Source: Thalassospira lucentensis
Lineage (GTDB): Bacteria > Pseudomonadota > Alphaproteobacteria > Rhodospirillales > Thalassospiraceae
Reading direction: 5' to 3'
Assembly: GCF_011806425.1 (NCBI RefSeq)
Contig: NZ_JAATOV010000002.1
Location: 248,001 to 312,000 of the forward strand
DNA length: 64,000 bases
Shown: positions 53,181-62,572 of the stretch, one piece after another
How the letters are laid out: every line of letters begins with the position of its first letter
Numbering within the stretch: position 1 is the first letter of the stretch
Translations under genes and position numbers: made by a program
Notes under the pieces: model-generated
What the model was told of the DNA's origin: nothing
Seen by the model: the letters and a program-made list of their open reading frames with translations, nothing else
Databases searched by the model: none

Positions 53181-54086
53181 ATGGAACATGTTCATCATCT
53201 GGATGATCTGGCGATTTTTGCCCAACTGGTCGAGGCTGGCAGTTTGCGCCGTGGATCGACGGCCCTGCGCATGCCGGTTGCAACACTTAGTCGGCGTTTG
53301 CAAAAACTCGAAACGGCCCTTGGATGCAAGCTGCTTCAACGCGGCGGTAAGGGCTTTGCCCTGACCGAAGCGGGACGCGAATATTATGATCGCCTAAAAC
53401 CAATGTTGCTTGAGCTCAGCACACAGCTTCATGAAATTGATCAACGCCAAAGTCAGTGCGTTGGGCTCCTGCGGGTTGGGATGCCGGTCAATCTTGCAGT
53501 GCAGTGGCTTGACCGATTTTTGTCCGGTTTTATGACGCGTTATCCCCGCATTGATTTGCACCTAACGCTATCGAACAGAACCCTTGATCAACAAGAGGCA
53601 CCGTTTGATGTCGCCATCCGGGTCGGCAAGCAAACCCAACAATCCCTGATGGTCAAACGCTTGACCGGCACTTGGCTGGTTCTGTGTAGCGCACCTGCCT
53701 ATCTGTCGCGCAACGACGCACCCACCGCGCCCGATCAATTAAACGATCACGATCTGATCGTCGCCCGCCCGCTCAGCACTTGGCGTTTTCGCCACCCTCA
53801 AAGTGGTGCTATGGAAACCCTTGGCGTTTCAGGACGCTTTAGCGTCGATGACATGGAACTCGCTACCCGCATGATCATCGACGGGCATGGGATCGGCCTG
53901 ATCCCGCACAGCACGGTGGCCGACCATTTAAAGACCGGCAAGCTTGTGCCGCTTTTGACAGAATGGGAAACCGATCAGCGTGACTTCTATGCTGTCTGGC
54001 ATGAAAGCGACTTCATGCCCATGCGCCAGCGCGTGTTCCTTGATGAACTCACGCAATTTGCCGCGACTAACCCGCCAGTCATTTAA
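53181..54086 (+). CDS. LysR family transcriptional regulator
   Basis: A 301-residue LysR-type protein. The N-terminal helix-turn-helix (about 9-66) reads LAIFAQLVEAGSLRRGSTAL then MPVATLSRRLQKLETALGCK. The effector domain follows with VGLLRVGMPVNLAVQWLDRF and the usual two-lobed pattern. Its alpha-helical start and the C-terminal half place it among the CrgA/AaeR-like branch. It is divergent from the DUF2798 gene. The start at 53181 has AGATAGATTC, a poor site. A terminator similar to the one at 52808 follows. Confidence 0.9.
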   Translation: MEHVHHLDDLAIFAQLVEAGSLRRGSTALRMPVATLSRRLQKLETALGCKLLQRGGKGFALTEAGREYYDRLKPMLLELSTQLHEIDQRQSQCVGLLRVGMPVNLAVQWLDRFLSGFMTRYPRIDLHLTLSNRTLDQQEAPFDVAIRVGKQTQQSLMVKRLTGTWLVLCSAPAYLSRNDAPTAPDQLNDHDLIVARPLSTWRFRHPQSGAMETLGVSGRFSVDDMELATRMIIDGHGIGLIPHSTVADHLKTGKLVPLLTEWETDQRDFYAVWHESDFMPMRQRVFLDELTQFAATNPPVI

Positions 54087-54119
54087 ACGATCAGCCCGCG
54101 ACCAATCATCAGACAAAGA

Positions 54120-54145
54120 AAAAGGGCCCCATTCGGGACCCTTTA
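54120..54145. terminator. Bidirectional hairpin terminator before alaS
   Basis: AAAAGGGCCCC, loop ATTC, GGGACCCTTT, with one mismatch. It serves both the LysR gene and alaS. Confidence 0.8.
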
Positions 54146-54175
54146 AATCGTCAGACTTTTGACTGTAATGATCGC

Positions 54176-56830
54176 TTAGCCTGCGATATGGGCTTCGATT
54201 GCGGCCAGTGCGGCGTCGGCTTGGGATGGGTCAGAACCGCCACCCTGTGCCATATCCGGGCGCCCGCCGCCGCCTTTACCGCCGAGTTTTTCAACACCGA
54301 TGCGCACCAGATCAACAGCACTATAGGTGCCTTTCAAATCCTCGGTCAGGCCAACCACGATGGATGCTTTGCCGCCATCATTTGAAACCAAGGCAACAAT
54401 GCCTGATCCCATCTGATCGCGAAGCTCATCGACCATACCTTTAAGTTCCTTGGCCGGAATACCGTCAAGGGCACGCAGCGCCATTTTAACGCCGTTGACG
54501 TCTTTAAACGCATCCCCGCCAGATGCAGCACCCGAGCCCGCCGTGGCAAGCTTTTTACGCAGGTCCGAAACTTCGCGCTCCAAACGACGACGTTCTTCCT
54601 GCAATGCTTTGACACGGGCCGGAACGTCTTCTGGGCTGGCTTTAAGGTCGGCAGCAACCGTCCCCAAAACGTTTTCACGTGCGGCCATATAGTCCGCGGC
54701 ATCGGCCCCCGTCAGGGCTTCGATCCGGCGTACACCACTTGAAACCGCCCCTTCCGAAACGATTTTAAACATCCCGATATCACCGGTGCGGTTCACATGC
54801 GTTCCACCGCAAAGTTCAAGCGAATAGGCATGTTCGTTGGCCTCTGGCAGGCCCATCGATACAACACGGACTTCATCGCCGTATTTTTCACCAAACAGCG
54901 CCATGGCACCAAGTTCAATCGCCTCATCTGGCGTCATCAAACGGGTGGTAACTTCGCTGTTTTCGCGGATCAGGCGGTTTACATCAGCTTCGATCACGGC
55001 AGCCTGTTCGGCGGTAACCGGTTTTGGATGTGACACGTCAAAACGCAAGCGATCCGGGGCCACCAAAGACCCCTTTTGGGTGACGTGATCGCCAAGATGC
55101 TTGCGCATTACGGCGTGCAACAAGTGCGTTGCAGAGTGGTTGGCACGCAGCGATGAACGGCGGGTATGATCGACGCGGAATTCAGCCGCATCACCAACTT
55201 TAACCTCGCCCTCAACCACTTTGCCGATATGGACATGCAAGGTGCCAAGCTTTTTCTGCGTCGCGCTGATCTCAACCACGGCACCGCCTTCGGTTTTGAT
55301 CACGCCGGCATCGCCCTGCTGACCACCAGATTCGCCAAAGAAGGTCGTCTGATTGGCAACCAGTGCAATTTCATCGCCCTTGGTCGCGGTTTTAACTTCG
55401 GCACCGTCTTTGATCAGGGCAGTAACAACACCTTCGGCGGTTTCGGTCTCATAGCCCAAAAACTCGGTCGCGCCGTCACGGTCCTGAATATCGAACCAGA
55501 CTTCTTCGGTCGCGGCCTCACCGGAGCCAGACCATGCGGCGCGGGCTTTGGCTTTTTGTTCTTCCATGGCAGCACTAAAGCCGTCTTCATCGATGCCGAT
55601 TTTACGCGGTTTAAGCGCATCAGCCGTCAGATCAAGCGGGAAGCCATAGGTGTCATAAAGCTTAAAGGCAACGTCACCCGAAAGGATGGCCCCTTCGTCC
55701 ATGCCATCGGTCGCGTCATCAAGCATCTTAAGCCCGCGATCAAGCATGGTTTTAAAGCCCTGCTCTTCAAGCTTAAGCGTTTCTTCGATCAGGGCCTGTG
55801 CGCGGACCAGTTCCGGGAAGGCACCGCCCATTTTGCGGACCAGCGACGGAACCAGTTCATACATCACCGGATCTTGCGTGCCGATCATGTGCAGATGGCG
55901 CATTGCGCGGCGCATGATACGACGCAGAACGTTCCCGCGACCGGCATTGGACGGCAAAACGCCGTCAGCAATCAGGAAGCTGGTCGAACGCAAATGGTCG
56001 GCAACCACACGGTGCGACACATTATGCGGGCCATCCGGATCGGTATTGGTGAAATCAGCCGATGCTTCGATCAGCGCACGCATCAAGTCGATGTCATAGT
56101 TGTCGTGCTTGCCCTGCAAAACCGCGGCAACACGTTCAAGCCCCATACCCGTATCAATGGATGGTTTTGGCAGATCAAGACGATCCCCATTGGCCATCTG
56201 TTCATACTGCATGAAGACGAGGTTCCAGATTTCAATGAAACGGTCGCCGTCTTCTTCAGGACTGCCGGGAGGGCCGCCCCAGATGTGATCGCCATGGTCA
56301 AAGAAGATTTCCGAACACGGACCACAAGGACCGGTATCGCCCATCGACCAGAAGTTATCAGAGGTCGGAATGCGAATGATGCGGTCATCAGACAGGCCCG
56401 CAATCTTTTTCCAAAGGGCATGCGCCTCGTCATCGGTGTGATAGACGGTGACCAACAGTTTCTCTGCCGGAAGGCCATATTCCTTGGTGATCAGGTTCCA
56501 GGCGAATTCAATCGCGTTTTCCTTGAAATAATCGCCAAACGAAAAGTTGCCGAGCATTTCAAAAAAGGTGTGATGGCGCGCGGTATGACCGACATTTTCA
56601 AGGTCGTTATGCTTGCCCCCGGCACGTACGCATTTCTGCGACGTGGTCGCGCGGCTGTAATCGCGCGGTTCCTGGCCGGTGAAAACGTTCTTGAACTGAA
56701 CCATCCCGGCGTTGGTAAACATCAAGGTGGGGTCATTGCGCGGCACCAGCGGGCTGGAGGGAACGACTTCGTGGCCGTTCTTGCGGAAGAACTCCAGAAA
56801 CGTGGTGCGGATATCATTAACGGTCTGCAT
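54176..56830 (-). CDS. alaS: Alanyl-tRNA synthetase
   Basis: An 884-residue class II synthetase charging tRNA-Ala. The catalytic domain has [18 protein letters not shown]. The tRNA recognition domain follows, then the editing domain with the zinc site [10 protein letters not shown] and [13 protein letters not shown], and the C-terminal C-Ala domain ends with the [13 protein letters not shown] loop. The length is normal. The start at 56830 has GGAGAG 6-11 bases upstream; the frame is open to 56878 without support. It lies about 4.4 kb from recA, with which it is adjacent in many alphaproteobacteria; here several small genes separate them. Confidence 0.97.
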   Translation of the reverse strand: MQTVNDIRTTFLEFFRKNGHEVVPSSPLVPRNDPTLMFTNAGMVQFKNVFTGQEPRDYSRATTSQKCVRAGGKHNDLENVGHTARHHTFFEMLGNFSFGDYFKENAIEFAWNLITKEYGLPAEKLLVTVYHTDDEAHALWKKIAGLSDDRIIRIPTSDNFWSMGDTGPCGPCSEIFFDHGDHIWGGPPGSPEEDGDRFIEIWNLVFMQYEQMANGDRLDLPKPSIDTGMGLERVAAVLQGKHDNYDIDLMRALIEASADFTNTDPDGPHNVSHRVVADHLRSTSFLIADGVLPSNAGRGNVLRRIMRRAMRHLHMIGTQDPVMYELVPSLVRKMGGAFPELVRAQALIEETLKLEEQGFKTMLDRGLKMLDDATDGMDEGAILSGDVAFKLYDTYGFPLDLTADALKPRKIGIDEDGFSAAMEEQKAKARAAWSGSGEAATEEVWFDIQDRDGATEFLGYETETAEGVVTALIKDGAEVKTATKGDEIALVANQTTFFGESGGQQGDAGVIKTEGGAVVEISATQKKLGTLHVHIGKVVEGEVKVGDAAEFRVDHTRRSSLRANHSATHLLHAVMRKHLGDHVTQKGSLVAPDRLRFDVSHPKPVTAEQAAVIEADVNRLIRENSEVTTRLMTPDEAIELGAMALFGEKYGDEVRVVSMGLPEANEHAYSLELCGGTHVNRTGDIGMFKIVSEGAVSSGVRRIEALTGADAADYMAARENVLGTVAADLKASPEDVPARVKALQEERRRLEREVSDLRKKLATAGSGAASGGDAFKDVNGVKMALRALDGIPAKELKGMVDELRDQMGSGIVALVSNDGGKASIVVGLTEDLKGTYSAVDLVRIGVEKLGGKGGGGRPDMAQGGGSDPSQADAALAAIEAHIAG

Positions 56831-56942
56831 ATCTCTCCAACCCGGAAAACGCGGAACAAACACACCCGCGCACAGCACGGGCAGGACTGCCCTATTTAGC
56901 GGCTCGGCCCTGCGCTGTCCAGTCGGGGGAAGTGCTAAGCGA

Positions 56943-57464
56943 CTAAAAGACGCGTTTAAGGCGATATCGGTTCATTTTGGGGATAAAATCACGCACCCCA
57001 AAGCCCGATTTTTCAAGCAATCGTCGTGATGCAAGATTATCGGGATGCACAAAGGCTGTAAGCTCTGGCAATCGGTAATGATGCGCCGCCAAATCAAGCG
57101 ATGCTGTCAGAAGCTCGGTACCAAATCCCTGTCCCCAGGCATCGGGATGGAAATAGTACCCCACTTCTGGCCCCCACCCCGGATCAAACGGATCGGTGTA
57201 AAGACCACCCCAGCCAATAATGGACTGGTTTTCCTTTGCGCGAATGACCCAGGGCGCGAAGCCATCGCGACGGCGGAACCATTCATGCACCAGAACCCGT
57301 TTACGACAGGCGGCAAAGGTTTGGTCCACATGGGTAAATCGCATTGCATCGTGATTGCCCAAAAAACCATATAACCGCGCAACATCGCCCAACCGTGCTG
57401 GTGCCAACACCAAACGATTGGTTTCGAACGTTGTAACGGCGTTATGATTTCGGTCAGATTTCAT
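56943..57464 (-). CDS. GNAT family N-acetyltransferase (RimJ/RimL-like)
   Basis: A 173-residue acetyltransferase of the RimJ/RimL type. [20 protein letters not shown] opens the fold; the acetyl-CoA binding loop is [10 protein letters not shown] near residue 110, followed by [13 protein letters not shown]. It has a [10 protein letters not shown] strand. Acceptor substrates could be ribosomal proteins, antibiotics or small metabolites; this cannot be decided. The ATG at 57464 is chosen, with an earlier TTG possible. It lies just upstream of alaS on the same strand but with a gap of 110 bases and is probably independent. Confidence 0.85.
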   Translation of the reverse strand: MKSDRNHNAVTTFETNRLVLAPARLGDVARLYGFLGNHDAMRFTHVDQTFAACRKRVLVHEWFRRRDGFAPWVIRAKENQSIIGWGGLYTDPFDPGWGPEVGYYFHPDAWGQGFGTELLTASLDLAAHHYRLPELTAFVHPDNLASRRLLEKSGFGVRDFIPKMNRYRLKRVF

Positions 57465-57599
57465 CACGGTCAAACACTGCGGGATGACGGAAAGAAATCA
57501 GATAAAACCCATTTGCCGAACGGATCCTTCAAATGGGTGCTTTCAATGGGTTTCAGAGCTGATGTTGCGGGCGCATTCGGTGTGGAAAATTCCGCGACT

Positions 57600-57627
57600 G
57601 TGTCGAGACGCGCTTACTTCTCGACAC
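57600..57627. repeat. Inverted repeat over the end of the first entericidin gene
   Basis: GTGTCGAG (57600-57607) and CTCGACAC (57620-57627) pair perfectly across the stop codon. It may protect or end the message; there is no T run. Confidence 0.45.
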
Positions 57628-57757
57628 CTTCCTGAATTTGTTCGCCAAGCTTTTCAACGTCACGGCCAAATCCTGCTGCGGTCTCGCAAGCGGCAAGTGA
57701 AAAGCCCAAACCAGCAATCATGGTCAATGCCAACAGGCGTTTCATAATGGTCGACAT
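57614..57757 (-). CDS. Entericidin A/B family lipoprotein
   Basis: A 47-residue lipoprotein: signal peptide MSTIMKRLLALTMIAGLGFS with lipobox LAAC (C24) and mature part CETAAGFGRDVEKLGEQIQE. This is the entericidin pattern; such small lipoproteins form a membrane-active toxin/antidote pair in enteric bacteria and are often stress-induced. AGGAG lies about 9 bases upstream. A paralog (58347-58487) shares the AACETAxGFGRDVExxGExIQ core. A DUF1328 gene lies between the two. No EcfG-type motif was found before this copy. Confidence 0.8.
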   Translation of the reverse strand: MSTIMKRLLALTMIAGLGFSLAACETAAGFGRDVEKLGEQIQEGVEK

Positions 57758-57991
57758 CGTTTTTGTGCTCCTGCCTTTAACGACATGTTGATTGTGACGC
57801 GCGGGGCGTCCGTCTGAAATGCTTATACGGCGATTTAAAATGCCAAAAGCGGCAAAAATCAGATGGCTATCTTGTCGAGGGACATCTGCGCTGGCAACTA
57901 TTTACTTCGCGCGTGGCGATGTCGTGTGTCGTGACCAGTAGGCGGGCGCGGGATTTCGTCGAGATTTTTAAAAGTTCGGTGATCACACAGC

Positions 57992-58018
57992 AAAACGGGC
58001 GCGCCTTGGCACGCCCGT
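57992..58018 (-). terminator. Terminator after the DUF1328 gene
   Basis: ACGGGCG and CGCCCGT with an inner GCC/GGC pair. On the minus strand it is followed by TTTTG. Confidence 0.7.
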
Positions 58019-58047
58019 CTTGGTTTGCTCGTGTCTTATTATCCCGA

Positions 58048-58224
58048 TTAAACGGGTGGTCCGCGTCCACGCAACGCGTTGACCAGAAGTGAAACAAGGA
58101 AAAGCACGATAAAGACAAAGAACAGTATCTTTGCAATTCCTACAAACGTTCCGGCCAGACCGCCAAAGCCCAAAACGGCGGCGATCAGGGCAAGAACGAG
58201 ACAAAAGATTGCCCAACCTATCAT
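58048..58224 (-). CDS. DUF1328 (YtjA-type) small membrane protein
   Basis: A 58-residue protein with two hydrophobic helices: [20 protein letters not shown] and [19 protein letters not shown], separated by a Gly-rich turn and ending [10 protein letters not shown]. This is the DUF1328/YtjA layout; the role is unknown, but it is frequently stress-associated in alphaproteobacteria. CGGAG lies 9 bases before the ATG. It lies 122 bases downstream of the entericidin gene at 58347 and may be read from the same EcfG-type promoter. A terminator follows at 57992-58018. Confidence 0.8.
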   Translation of the reverse strand: MIGWAIFCLVLALIAAVLGFGGLAGTFVGIAKILFFVFIVLFLVSLLVNALRGRGPPV

Positions 58225-58346
58225 TACTTATACTCCGTTTTCCGTGTCACGCGTTGATCGACCCAATGGAGGGGAGGAGATCAATTGGCATCAATCAACA
58301 AGCGCGACGAAGAATAGATGAGTGTTCAATTTTTAATTGGTATCTA

Positions 58347-58487
58347 TTAATCAGCTTCGCTTTGAATTGCTTCACCAGCATCTTCAACATCGCGGCCGAA
58401 GCCTTCTGCAGTTTCACAGGCAGCAAGACCAAGGCCCATCCCTGAAATCATTGCAACTGCGAAAATCTTTTTCAGAATATCTGACAT
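58347..58487 (-). CDS. Entericidin A/B family lipoprotein, EcfG-linked
   Basis: A 46-residue lipoprotein: signal peptide MSDILKKIFAVAMISGMGLG with lipobox LAAC (C24) and mature CETAEGFGRDVEDAGEAIQ. It is paralogous to the protein at 57614. AGGAGC lies about 8 bases upstream. An EcfG-type promoter lies 60-80 bases before the start (58545-58569 on this strand). It is likely part of the general stress response. Whether the two entericidin-like proteins act as toxin and antidote, or are both simple envelope lipoproteins, cannot be told from sequence. Confidence 0.82.
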   Translation of the reverse strand: MSDILKKIFAVAMISGMGLGLAACETAEGFGRDVEDAGEAIQSEAD

Positions 58488-58836
58488 CTTGTTTGCTCCT
58501 GTGTTCGTATTATTTTTATACCGTGATTGAGTTCACATTAAGTCAAACGGCGTAGGTGGAAAGTTGTTCCCGCTACTCATCCTTGAAGTTGATTAAAATT
58601 ACTAAAAACTTCAAAAATTCGTCTTTCTTCAATGACTTAACGGTATAAAAAAAGTTGATCTGCGCTTGTATTTTTTTGAAATCAGGCTTTGCACCGGCTC
58701 GTCCATCGCCGTCATACGCCCCCTGAAATCACAATCTTAAGGCAACAACATCGCGCAAACACAACCATCCCCCTCAAAAGCGGCTTATGCAAGGCAGGGT
58801 TGTTTTACGCCAAAAATTATTCCCTCTTCATTCCCC
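58488..58836. other. Promoter region and AT-rich stretch upstream of the entericidin gene
   Basis: No gene is supported. It holds the EcfG-type promoter (58545-58569) and then an AT-rich stretch from about 58580 to 58690, with an 8-bp inverted repeat TTGAAGTT/AACTTCAA (58582-58589, 58606-58613). Its composition differs from its neighbours. Confidence 0.5.
58545..58569 (-). promoter_or_regulatory. EcfG-type general stress promoter before the entericidin gene
   Basis: On the minus strand GGAAC (58569-58565), 16 bases, CGTT (58548-58545). This exactly matches the general stress consensus GGAAC-N16/17-CGTT. The start codon is about 58 bases downstream of the -10 element. Confidence 0.72.
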
Positions 58837-59886
58837 CTATTTTCTTTGGCCCAGCGCAAGAAAATCAGCGACCTTATCGACAATCTGATCATGGATCCGC
58901 GCACGGTCCGCCCCCGCCGGGTCCGAACAAACCGGATCGTCTTTCATTTCTTTTAGAAGTTTGGCTGCACCGGGCAGGCATTCACCGAGAAACGTCAGGT
59001 GATAGGCCGGGGCAAACACCGCCAATGATGCATTTTTCACCCGTGCCACAATATTGCTGCCTGTTTCGCTAACGTCCGCTGCCCGCCAGCCATGCTCTTT
59101 GCCAAGGCGAATAAACAGCACCGGATTGGTCACATCGGCCAAACTTTGCGCATCAACCGCATCGGTCATGCCCGGCTCAATCGCAACGGTTTTGGAAATC
59201 CGGGGATCAGCGTTTGTGTCGTGAAAATCGCGCGGCAGATTATCAAAATCGACCCCGCCCTTTTGATAGAAGTCGCAATCCTGCGCGCTGTTTTGGTACG
59301 TGGCGCAGTAGTCACGATACGCCGCCGGGTCAATCCGGACCCCGGCAAGATTAAGGACAGTCGTCCCGCCCAGCGAAAACCCGATGGCGGAAATATCGCG
59401 CGTGTCGATATAAGGCGCGAATTCAGGATTGGCGAGAACCTGATCAAGGGCGGCAGTGATATCCTTGGCACGCTGTCCAAGATACATTGTCCGACGCGGC
59501 GATGAATCCCCGCTGGTGGTGCCGGGATGATTGACCGCCAGAACCATCGCACCGCGTAACGCCAATTGCGATGACAACCAACCGATGGCATCCATATTAC
59601 CGCCCGATCCATGCGACAGCAAAATAAGTGGATGCTTTCCCGGCGCAATCGCCGCCCCGATATAGGCATCTGTACTTTTCCAGATCATGCTTTGGCCGAC
59701 CGGCGCGCGATATATATGGGTGCCCGCCGGATACCAGATGGACGCCGCAACCGGCATGGAACGGTGGGCGGCGCGCACATCAAACCGGTCATACCCGGCA
59801 AGATCACTGGCGGGTTCGGCAACGGCAGAAGTGAAGGTGGCAAAAAGGCCCAAGGCCAGAACCATCGCAGAAGTTACATGTTTCAT
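58837..59886 (-). CDS. Secreted alpha/beta hydrolase (dienelactone hydrolase-like)
   Basis: A 349-residue hydrolase with a signal peptide (to about residue 23, SAVAEP). The oxyanion segment is LSHGSGGN (about 90-97), and the nucleophile elbow GFSLGG (169-174) has S171. It resembles the platelet-activating-factor acetylhydrolase/dienelactone hydrolase group that cleaves esters in the periplasm. Two Cys in the middle (CATYQ, DCDF) and two near the end (CLPGA, VCSDP) may form disulfides. It is divergent from a membrane AraC gene, and the direct repeats between them suggest control by that regulator. Confidence 0.85.
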   Translation of the reverse strand: MKHVTSAMVLALGLFATFTSAVAEPASDLAGYDRFDVRAAHRSMPVAASIWYPAGTHIYRAPVGQSMIWKSTDAYIGAAIAPGKHPLILLSHGSGGNMDAIGWLSSQLALRGAMVLAVNHPGTTSGDSSPRRTMYLGQRAKDITAALDQVLANPEFAPYIDTRDISAIGFSLGGTTVLNLAGVRIDPAAYRDYCATYQNSAQDCDFYQKGGVDFDNLPRDFHDTNADPRISKTVAIEPGMTDAVDAQSLADVTNPVLFIRLGKEHGWRAADVSETGSNIVARVKNASLAVFAPAYHLTFLGECLPGAAKLLKEMKDDPVCSDPAGADRARIHDQIVDKVADFLALGQRK

Positions 59887-59954
59887 GATTTCAATCCGTG
59901 TTTTAATGTTTGCTGAATTGAAATTGCTTCTGTTTGGGGGCTTTGGCGTCCTTT

Positions 59955-59991
59955 AACCGGTTTTAGGACACCCAAAACCGGTTTTGGGACA
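59955..59991. promoter_or_regulatory. Direct repeats 21 bases apart, putative AraC sites
   Basis: AACCGGTTTTAGGACA (59955-59970) and AACCGGTTTTGGGACA (59976-59991) differ by one base and start exactly 21 bases apart, two turns of the helix on one face. AraC-family proteins bind direct repeats of about this spacing. They lie between the hydrolase and the membrane AraC gene. Confidence 0.65.
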
Positions 59992-60019
59992 TGTTCGACC
60001 AAGCGTTAATTGGGCACAC

Positions 60020-61057
60020 ATGATCGTTTTACCCCTTCCGATGGTTGCTGCGCTGGTGCTGGGCTTTTTGTTTTTGCGCGCAGCCCTGTTTGGCAATACG
60101 CCGCGCTTATTGGCCGCCGTGCTTTTGGCCTGTGCCTGCCAAAGTGTCATGGTGTCGCTGGTGCAATATTATGGCCTGACCGAGTTGCGGCTATTGCCGC
60201 CGGTCACCGCATCCGTAATCCCGGCCTTGGCGTGGGTTGCGTTTGTCGATAGTGGCATCCGCGGACAGCGACGCGCCCGCGACTGGGCCCATATCCTCTC
60301 CCCGATCGTAATGACAGCAACCGTCATTATGCTCCCTGCCCTGATTGATGCTGTTCTGGTCGCAATATTTGTCGGCTACGCGGTGGCTATTTTGATTGTG
60401 CTGCGCCGTCAGGATGATGACCTTGCCAATACTCGACTGGCATCCGGGCATATTCCAGCCCTGATTTGGCGGTTCATTGCTCTGGCTTTAATCGCCTCGG
60501 CAATCAGCGATGTTTTAATCTCGATTGCGCTTGCCTATGGCTATCGCGGCGCGCCGGGCTTGATCCTAAGCATGTTTTCATCCCTCGCACTTTTGATGAT
60601 CGGGTTTATGTCCCTGTCGCCCGATATCGCGGCAGAGCCGGTTGGCGAAAACGAGGATACGTCACCTCAGCACTATAGCGCCGCCGCCAAAATCCAAGAT
60701 GACGTTCCAGTTGCCCAAATCATGGAACAGCTTGAAAGTCTTTTGACGCGCGAGAAACTCTATCTTGATCCTGACCTTACGCTGTCGCGCCTTGCTCGTC
60801 GGTTGGGCTATCCGCTGAAACATGTATCGACAGCAATCAATCAGGCAACCGGGGAAAACGTATCGCGCTTTATCAATCAGCGCCGCATTGTCCATGCCTG
60901 CCAGTTACTCGAAGCAGGGCAAAACGTGACCAGCGCCATGCTGGAAAGTGGCTTTAACACCAAATCCAACTTCAATCGCGAATTTCTGCGCATCACGGGG
61001 ATCAATCCCGGCAAATGGAAAAGCCACGCGGCAACAGCCATGGAAACGGCTGGATAA
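60020..61057 (+). CDS. AraC-family regulator with an N-terminal membrane domain
   Basis: A 345-residue protein with about seven hydrophobic segments in the first 215 residues (from VLPLPMVAALVLGFLFL), a hydrophilic linker (215-240) and an AraC helix-turn-helix domain: LSRLARRLGYPLKHVSTAIN and MLESGFNTKSNFNREFLRIT. It shares architecture and the FNxKSxFNxxF core with the protein at 7499-8860. The ATG at 60020 is chosen; an in-frame TTG lies at 59984. The ribosome site is weak (TTGGGCA). It probably controls the divergent hydrolase gene and itself through the repeats at 59955-59991. Confidence 0.85.
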   Translation: MIVLPLPMVAALVLGFLFLRAALFGNTPRLLAAVLLACACQSVMVSLVQYYGLTELRLLPPVTASVIPALAWVAFVDSGIRGQRRARDWAHILSPIVMTATVIMLPALIDAVLVAIFVGYAVAILIVLRRQDDDLANTRLASGHIPALIWRFIALALIASAISDVLISIALAYGYRGAPGLILSMFSSLALLMIGFMSLSPDIAAEPVGENEDTSPQHYSAAAKIQDDVPVAQIMEQLESLLTREKLYLDPDLTLSRLARRLGYPLKHVSTAINQATGENVSRFINQRRIVHACQLLEAGQNVTSAMLESGFNTKSNFNREFLRITGINPGKWKSHAATAMETAG

Positions 61058-61164
61058 ACATCCGCCGACTGGGCGACTGGACGATTAGGCTTAAAACCTT
61101 AAACGGCGCCGATAGCCACATGGCACGGGCCAAGTAGATTTCCGTTTAGATTTGGGCCAGACAT

Positions 61165-61199
61165 AAAAAAACGGGCATGCCCAAGGCACACCCGTTTTT
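61165..61199 (-). terminator. Terminator of recA
   Basis: AAAAACGGG and CCCGTTTTT flank an inner GTGCC/GGCAT-type pairing. On the minus strand it ends in a T run of seven. Confidence 0.85.
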
Positions 61200-61219
61200 C
61201 ATCATCTGATGAAGCTCGA

Positions 61220-62254
61220 TCAATCGTCGTTTGACGGATCGTCTTCTTTCATGTTGGTCATTGCCTCGGCAATCAGACCGGCACTTTCGCGAATGCTGGT
61301 TTCGATTTCCTTGGTCATTTCCACGTTTTCACGCAGGAAGTTCTTGGCGTTTTCACGGCCCTGTCCAATACGGGTCGAGTTGTACGAGAACCACGAACCA
61401 GATTTTTCGACAATGCCGGCCTTCACGCCAAGATCAAGGATTTCGCCCATCTTGGAGATGCCTTCGCCATACATGATGTCGAATTCGATCTGTTTGAACG
61501 GCGGTGCCATTTTGTTTTTAACAACTTTGACACGGGTCTGGTTGCCGACCACTTCGTCGCGGTCTTTGATCTGACCGATACGGCGAATATCAAGACGAAC
61601 CGACGCATAGAATTTAAGTGCGTTACCACCGGTCGTGGTTTCCGGGCTACCGAACATCACACCGATCTTCATACGGATCTGGTTGATGAAGATAACCATA
61701 CAGTTGGACCGCGAAACCGAACTGGTCAGCTTGCGCAATGCTTGGCTCATCAGGCGGGCCTGCAGGCCAACGTGGGTATCGCCCATTTCGCCTTCAAGTT
61801 CGGCGCGCGGCACAAGGGCGGCAACCGAATCGACGACCAGAACATCAATCGCACCAGAACGCACAAGCGTATCAGCGATTTCAAGGGCCTGTTCACCGGC
61901 ATCTGGCTGAGAAATCAGCAGTTCGTCAGTATTCACACCCAGCTTGCGGGCGTATCCCGGATCAAGCGCGTGTTCCGCATCGACAAACGCACAGGTGCCG
62001 CCCAACTTCTGGGCTTCGGCGATGGTGTGCAGGGCCAATGTGGTTTTACCTGAACTTTCCGGGCCGTAAATTTCAACAATACGGCCACGCGGCAGGCCGC
62101 CAATGCCAAGCCCGATATCAAGGCCCAGCGATCCGGTTGAAATCGCCGAAATATCAACGGCGCTATCACGCTGGCCGAGCTTCATAATCGAGCCCTTGCC
62201 AAATGCCCGTTCAATCTGCCCAAGGGCGGCTTCAAGTGCCTTCTGCTTATCCAT
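61220..62254 (-). CDS. recA: Recombinase RecA
   Basis: RecA drives homologous recombination and LexA self-cleavage in the SOS response. The 344-residue protein has Walker A GPESSGKT (64-71), Walker [14 protein letters not shown], and the L2 loop region [22 protein letters not shown]. The C-terminus is acidic (KEDDPSNDD). Starts at 62254 (AAGGA 6 bases upstream, [17 protein letters not shown] as usual for the family) and 62293 are possible; 62254 is preferred. The promoter region carries GAAC repeats of the alphaproteobacterial SOS type. A terminator follows at 61165-61199. Confidence 0.97.
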   Translation of the reverse strand: MDKQKALEAALGQIERAFGKGSIMKLGQRDSAVDISAISTGSLGLDIGLGIGGLPRGRIVEIYGPESSGKTTLALHTIAEAQKLGGTCAFVDAEHALDPGYARKLGVNTDELLISQPDAGEQALEIADTLVRSGAIDVLVVDSVAALVPRAELEGEMGDTHVGLQARLMSQALRKLTSSVSRSNCMVIFINQIRMKIGVMFGSPETTTGGNALKFYASVRLDIRRIGQIKDRDEVVGNQTRVKVVKNKMAPPFKQIEFDIMYGEGISKMGEILDLGVKAGIVEKSGSWFSYNSTRIGQGRENAKNFLRENVEMTKEIETSIRESAGLIAEAMTNMKEDDPSNDD

Positions 62255-62423
62255 AGTATCCTTATCCACCAAATGCAGCGCGGTCTGAATCATTGCTCGA
62301 ACTCTCTTATTCCACAGGGCCGGGTAGGATGCAACGCAGGCGGTTCCCCGGACCTAAGTGCGGAACGCCACCGCTTAAAATGCCTGCTGCCCTAACAGAT
62401 TGAATTCCCTGTGACTGCCAGCA

Positions 62424-62448
62424 GAACGCTTGAGAACATAATAAGAAC
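62424..62448 (-). promoter_or_regulatory. SOS (LexA) boxes upstream of recA
   Basis: GAAC occurs at 62424-62427, 62434-62437 and 62445-62448. The last two are 7 bases apart (GAAC-ATAATAA-GAAC), which is the alphaproteobacterial SOS box GTTC-N7-GTTC read on the minus strand. The first is 6 bases from the second. Confidence 0.85.
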
Positions 62449-62572
62449 ACTCGCACATATTTTTAAATGTTGCAAGTTTGTTCTCATTTGGAAATCAACT
62501 TGGCACGTTCCACCCGGCCGATGGCGAGGTTCGAATGGCGTAGAGCGTTGTAAGACCGCAAGAAACGGGAAA

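Noticed and set aside
55166-56899. Long plus-strand frame (577 codons) opposite alaS
   Set aside because: It is the antisense shadow of alaS. The minus strand has the full, family-length synthetase with all motifs.
57757-58047. EcfG-type promoter before the first entericidin gene
   Set aside because: AACG occurs near 57780 but no GTTCC lies 16-17 bases further, so there is no match.
62500-62560. GGTTCGAATGG stretch resembling a tRNA T-arm
   Set aside because: The arm does not pair as needed and no acceptor, D or anticodon arms fit around it.
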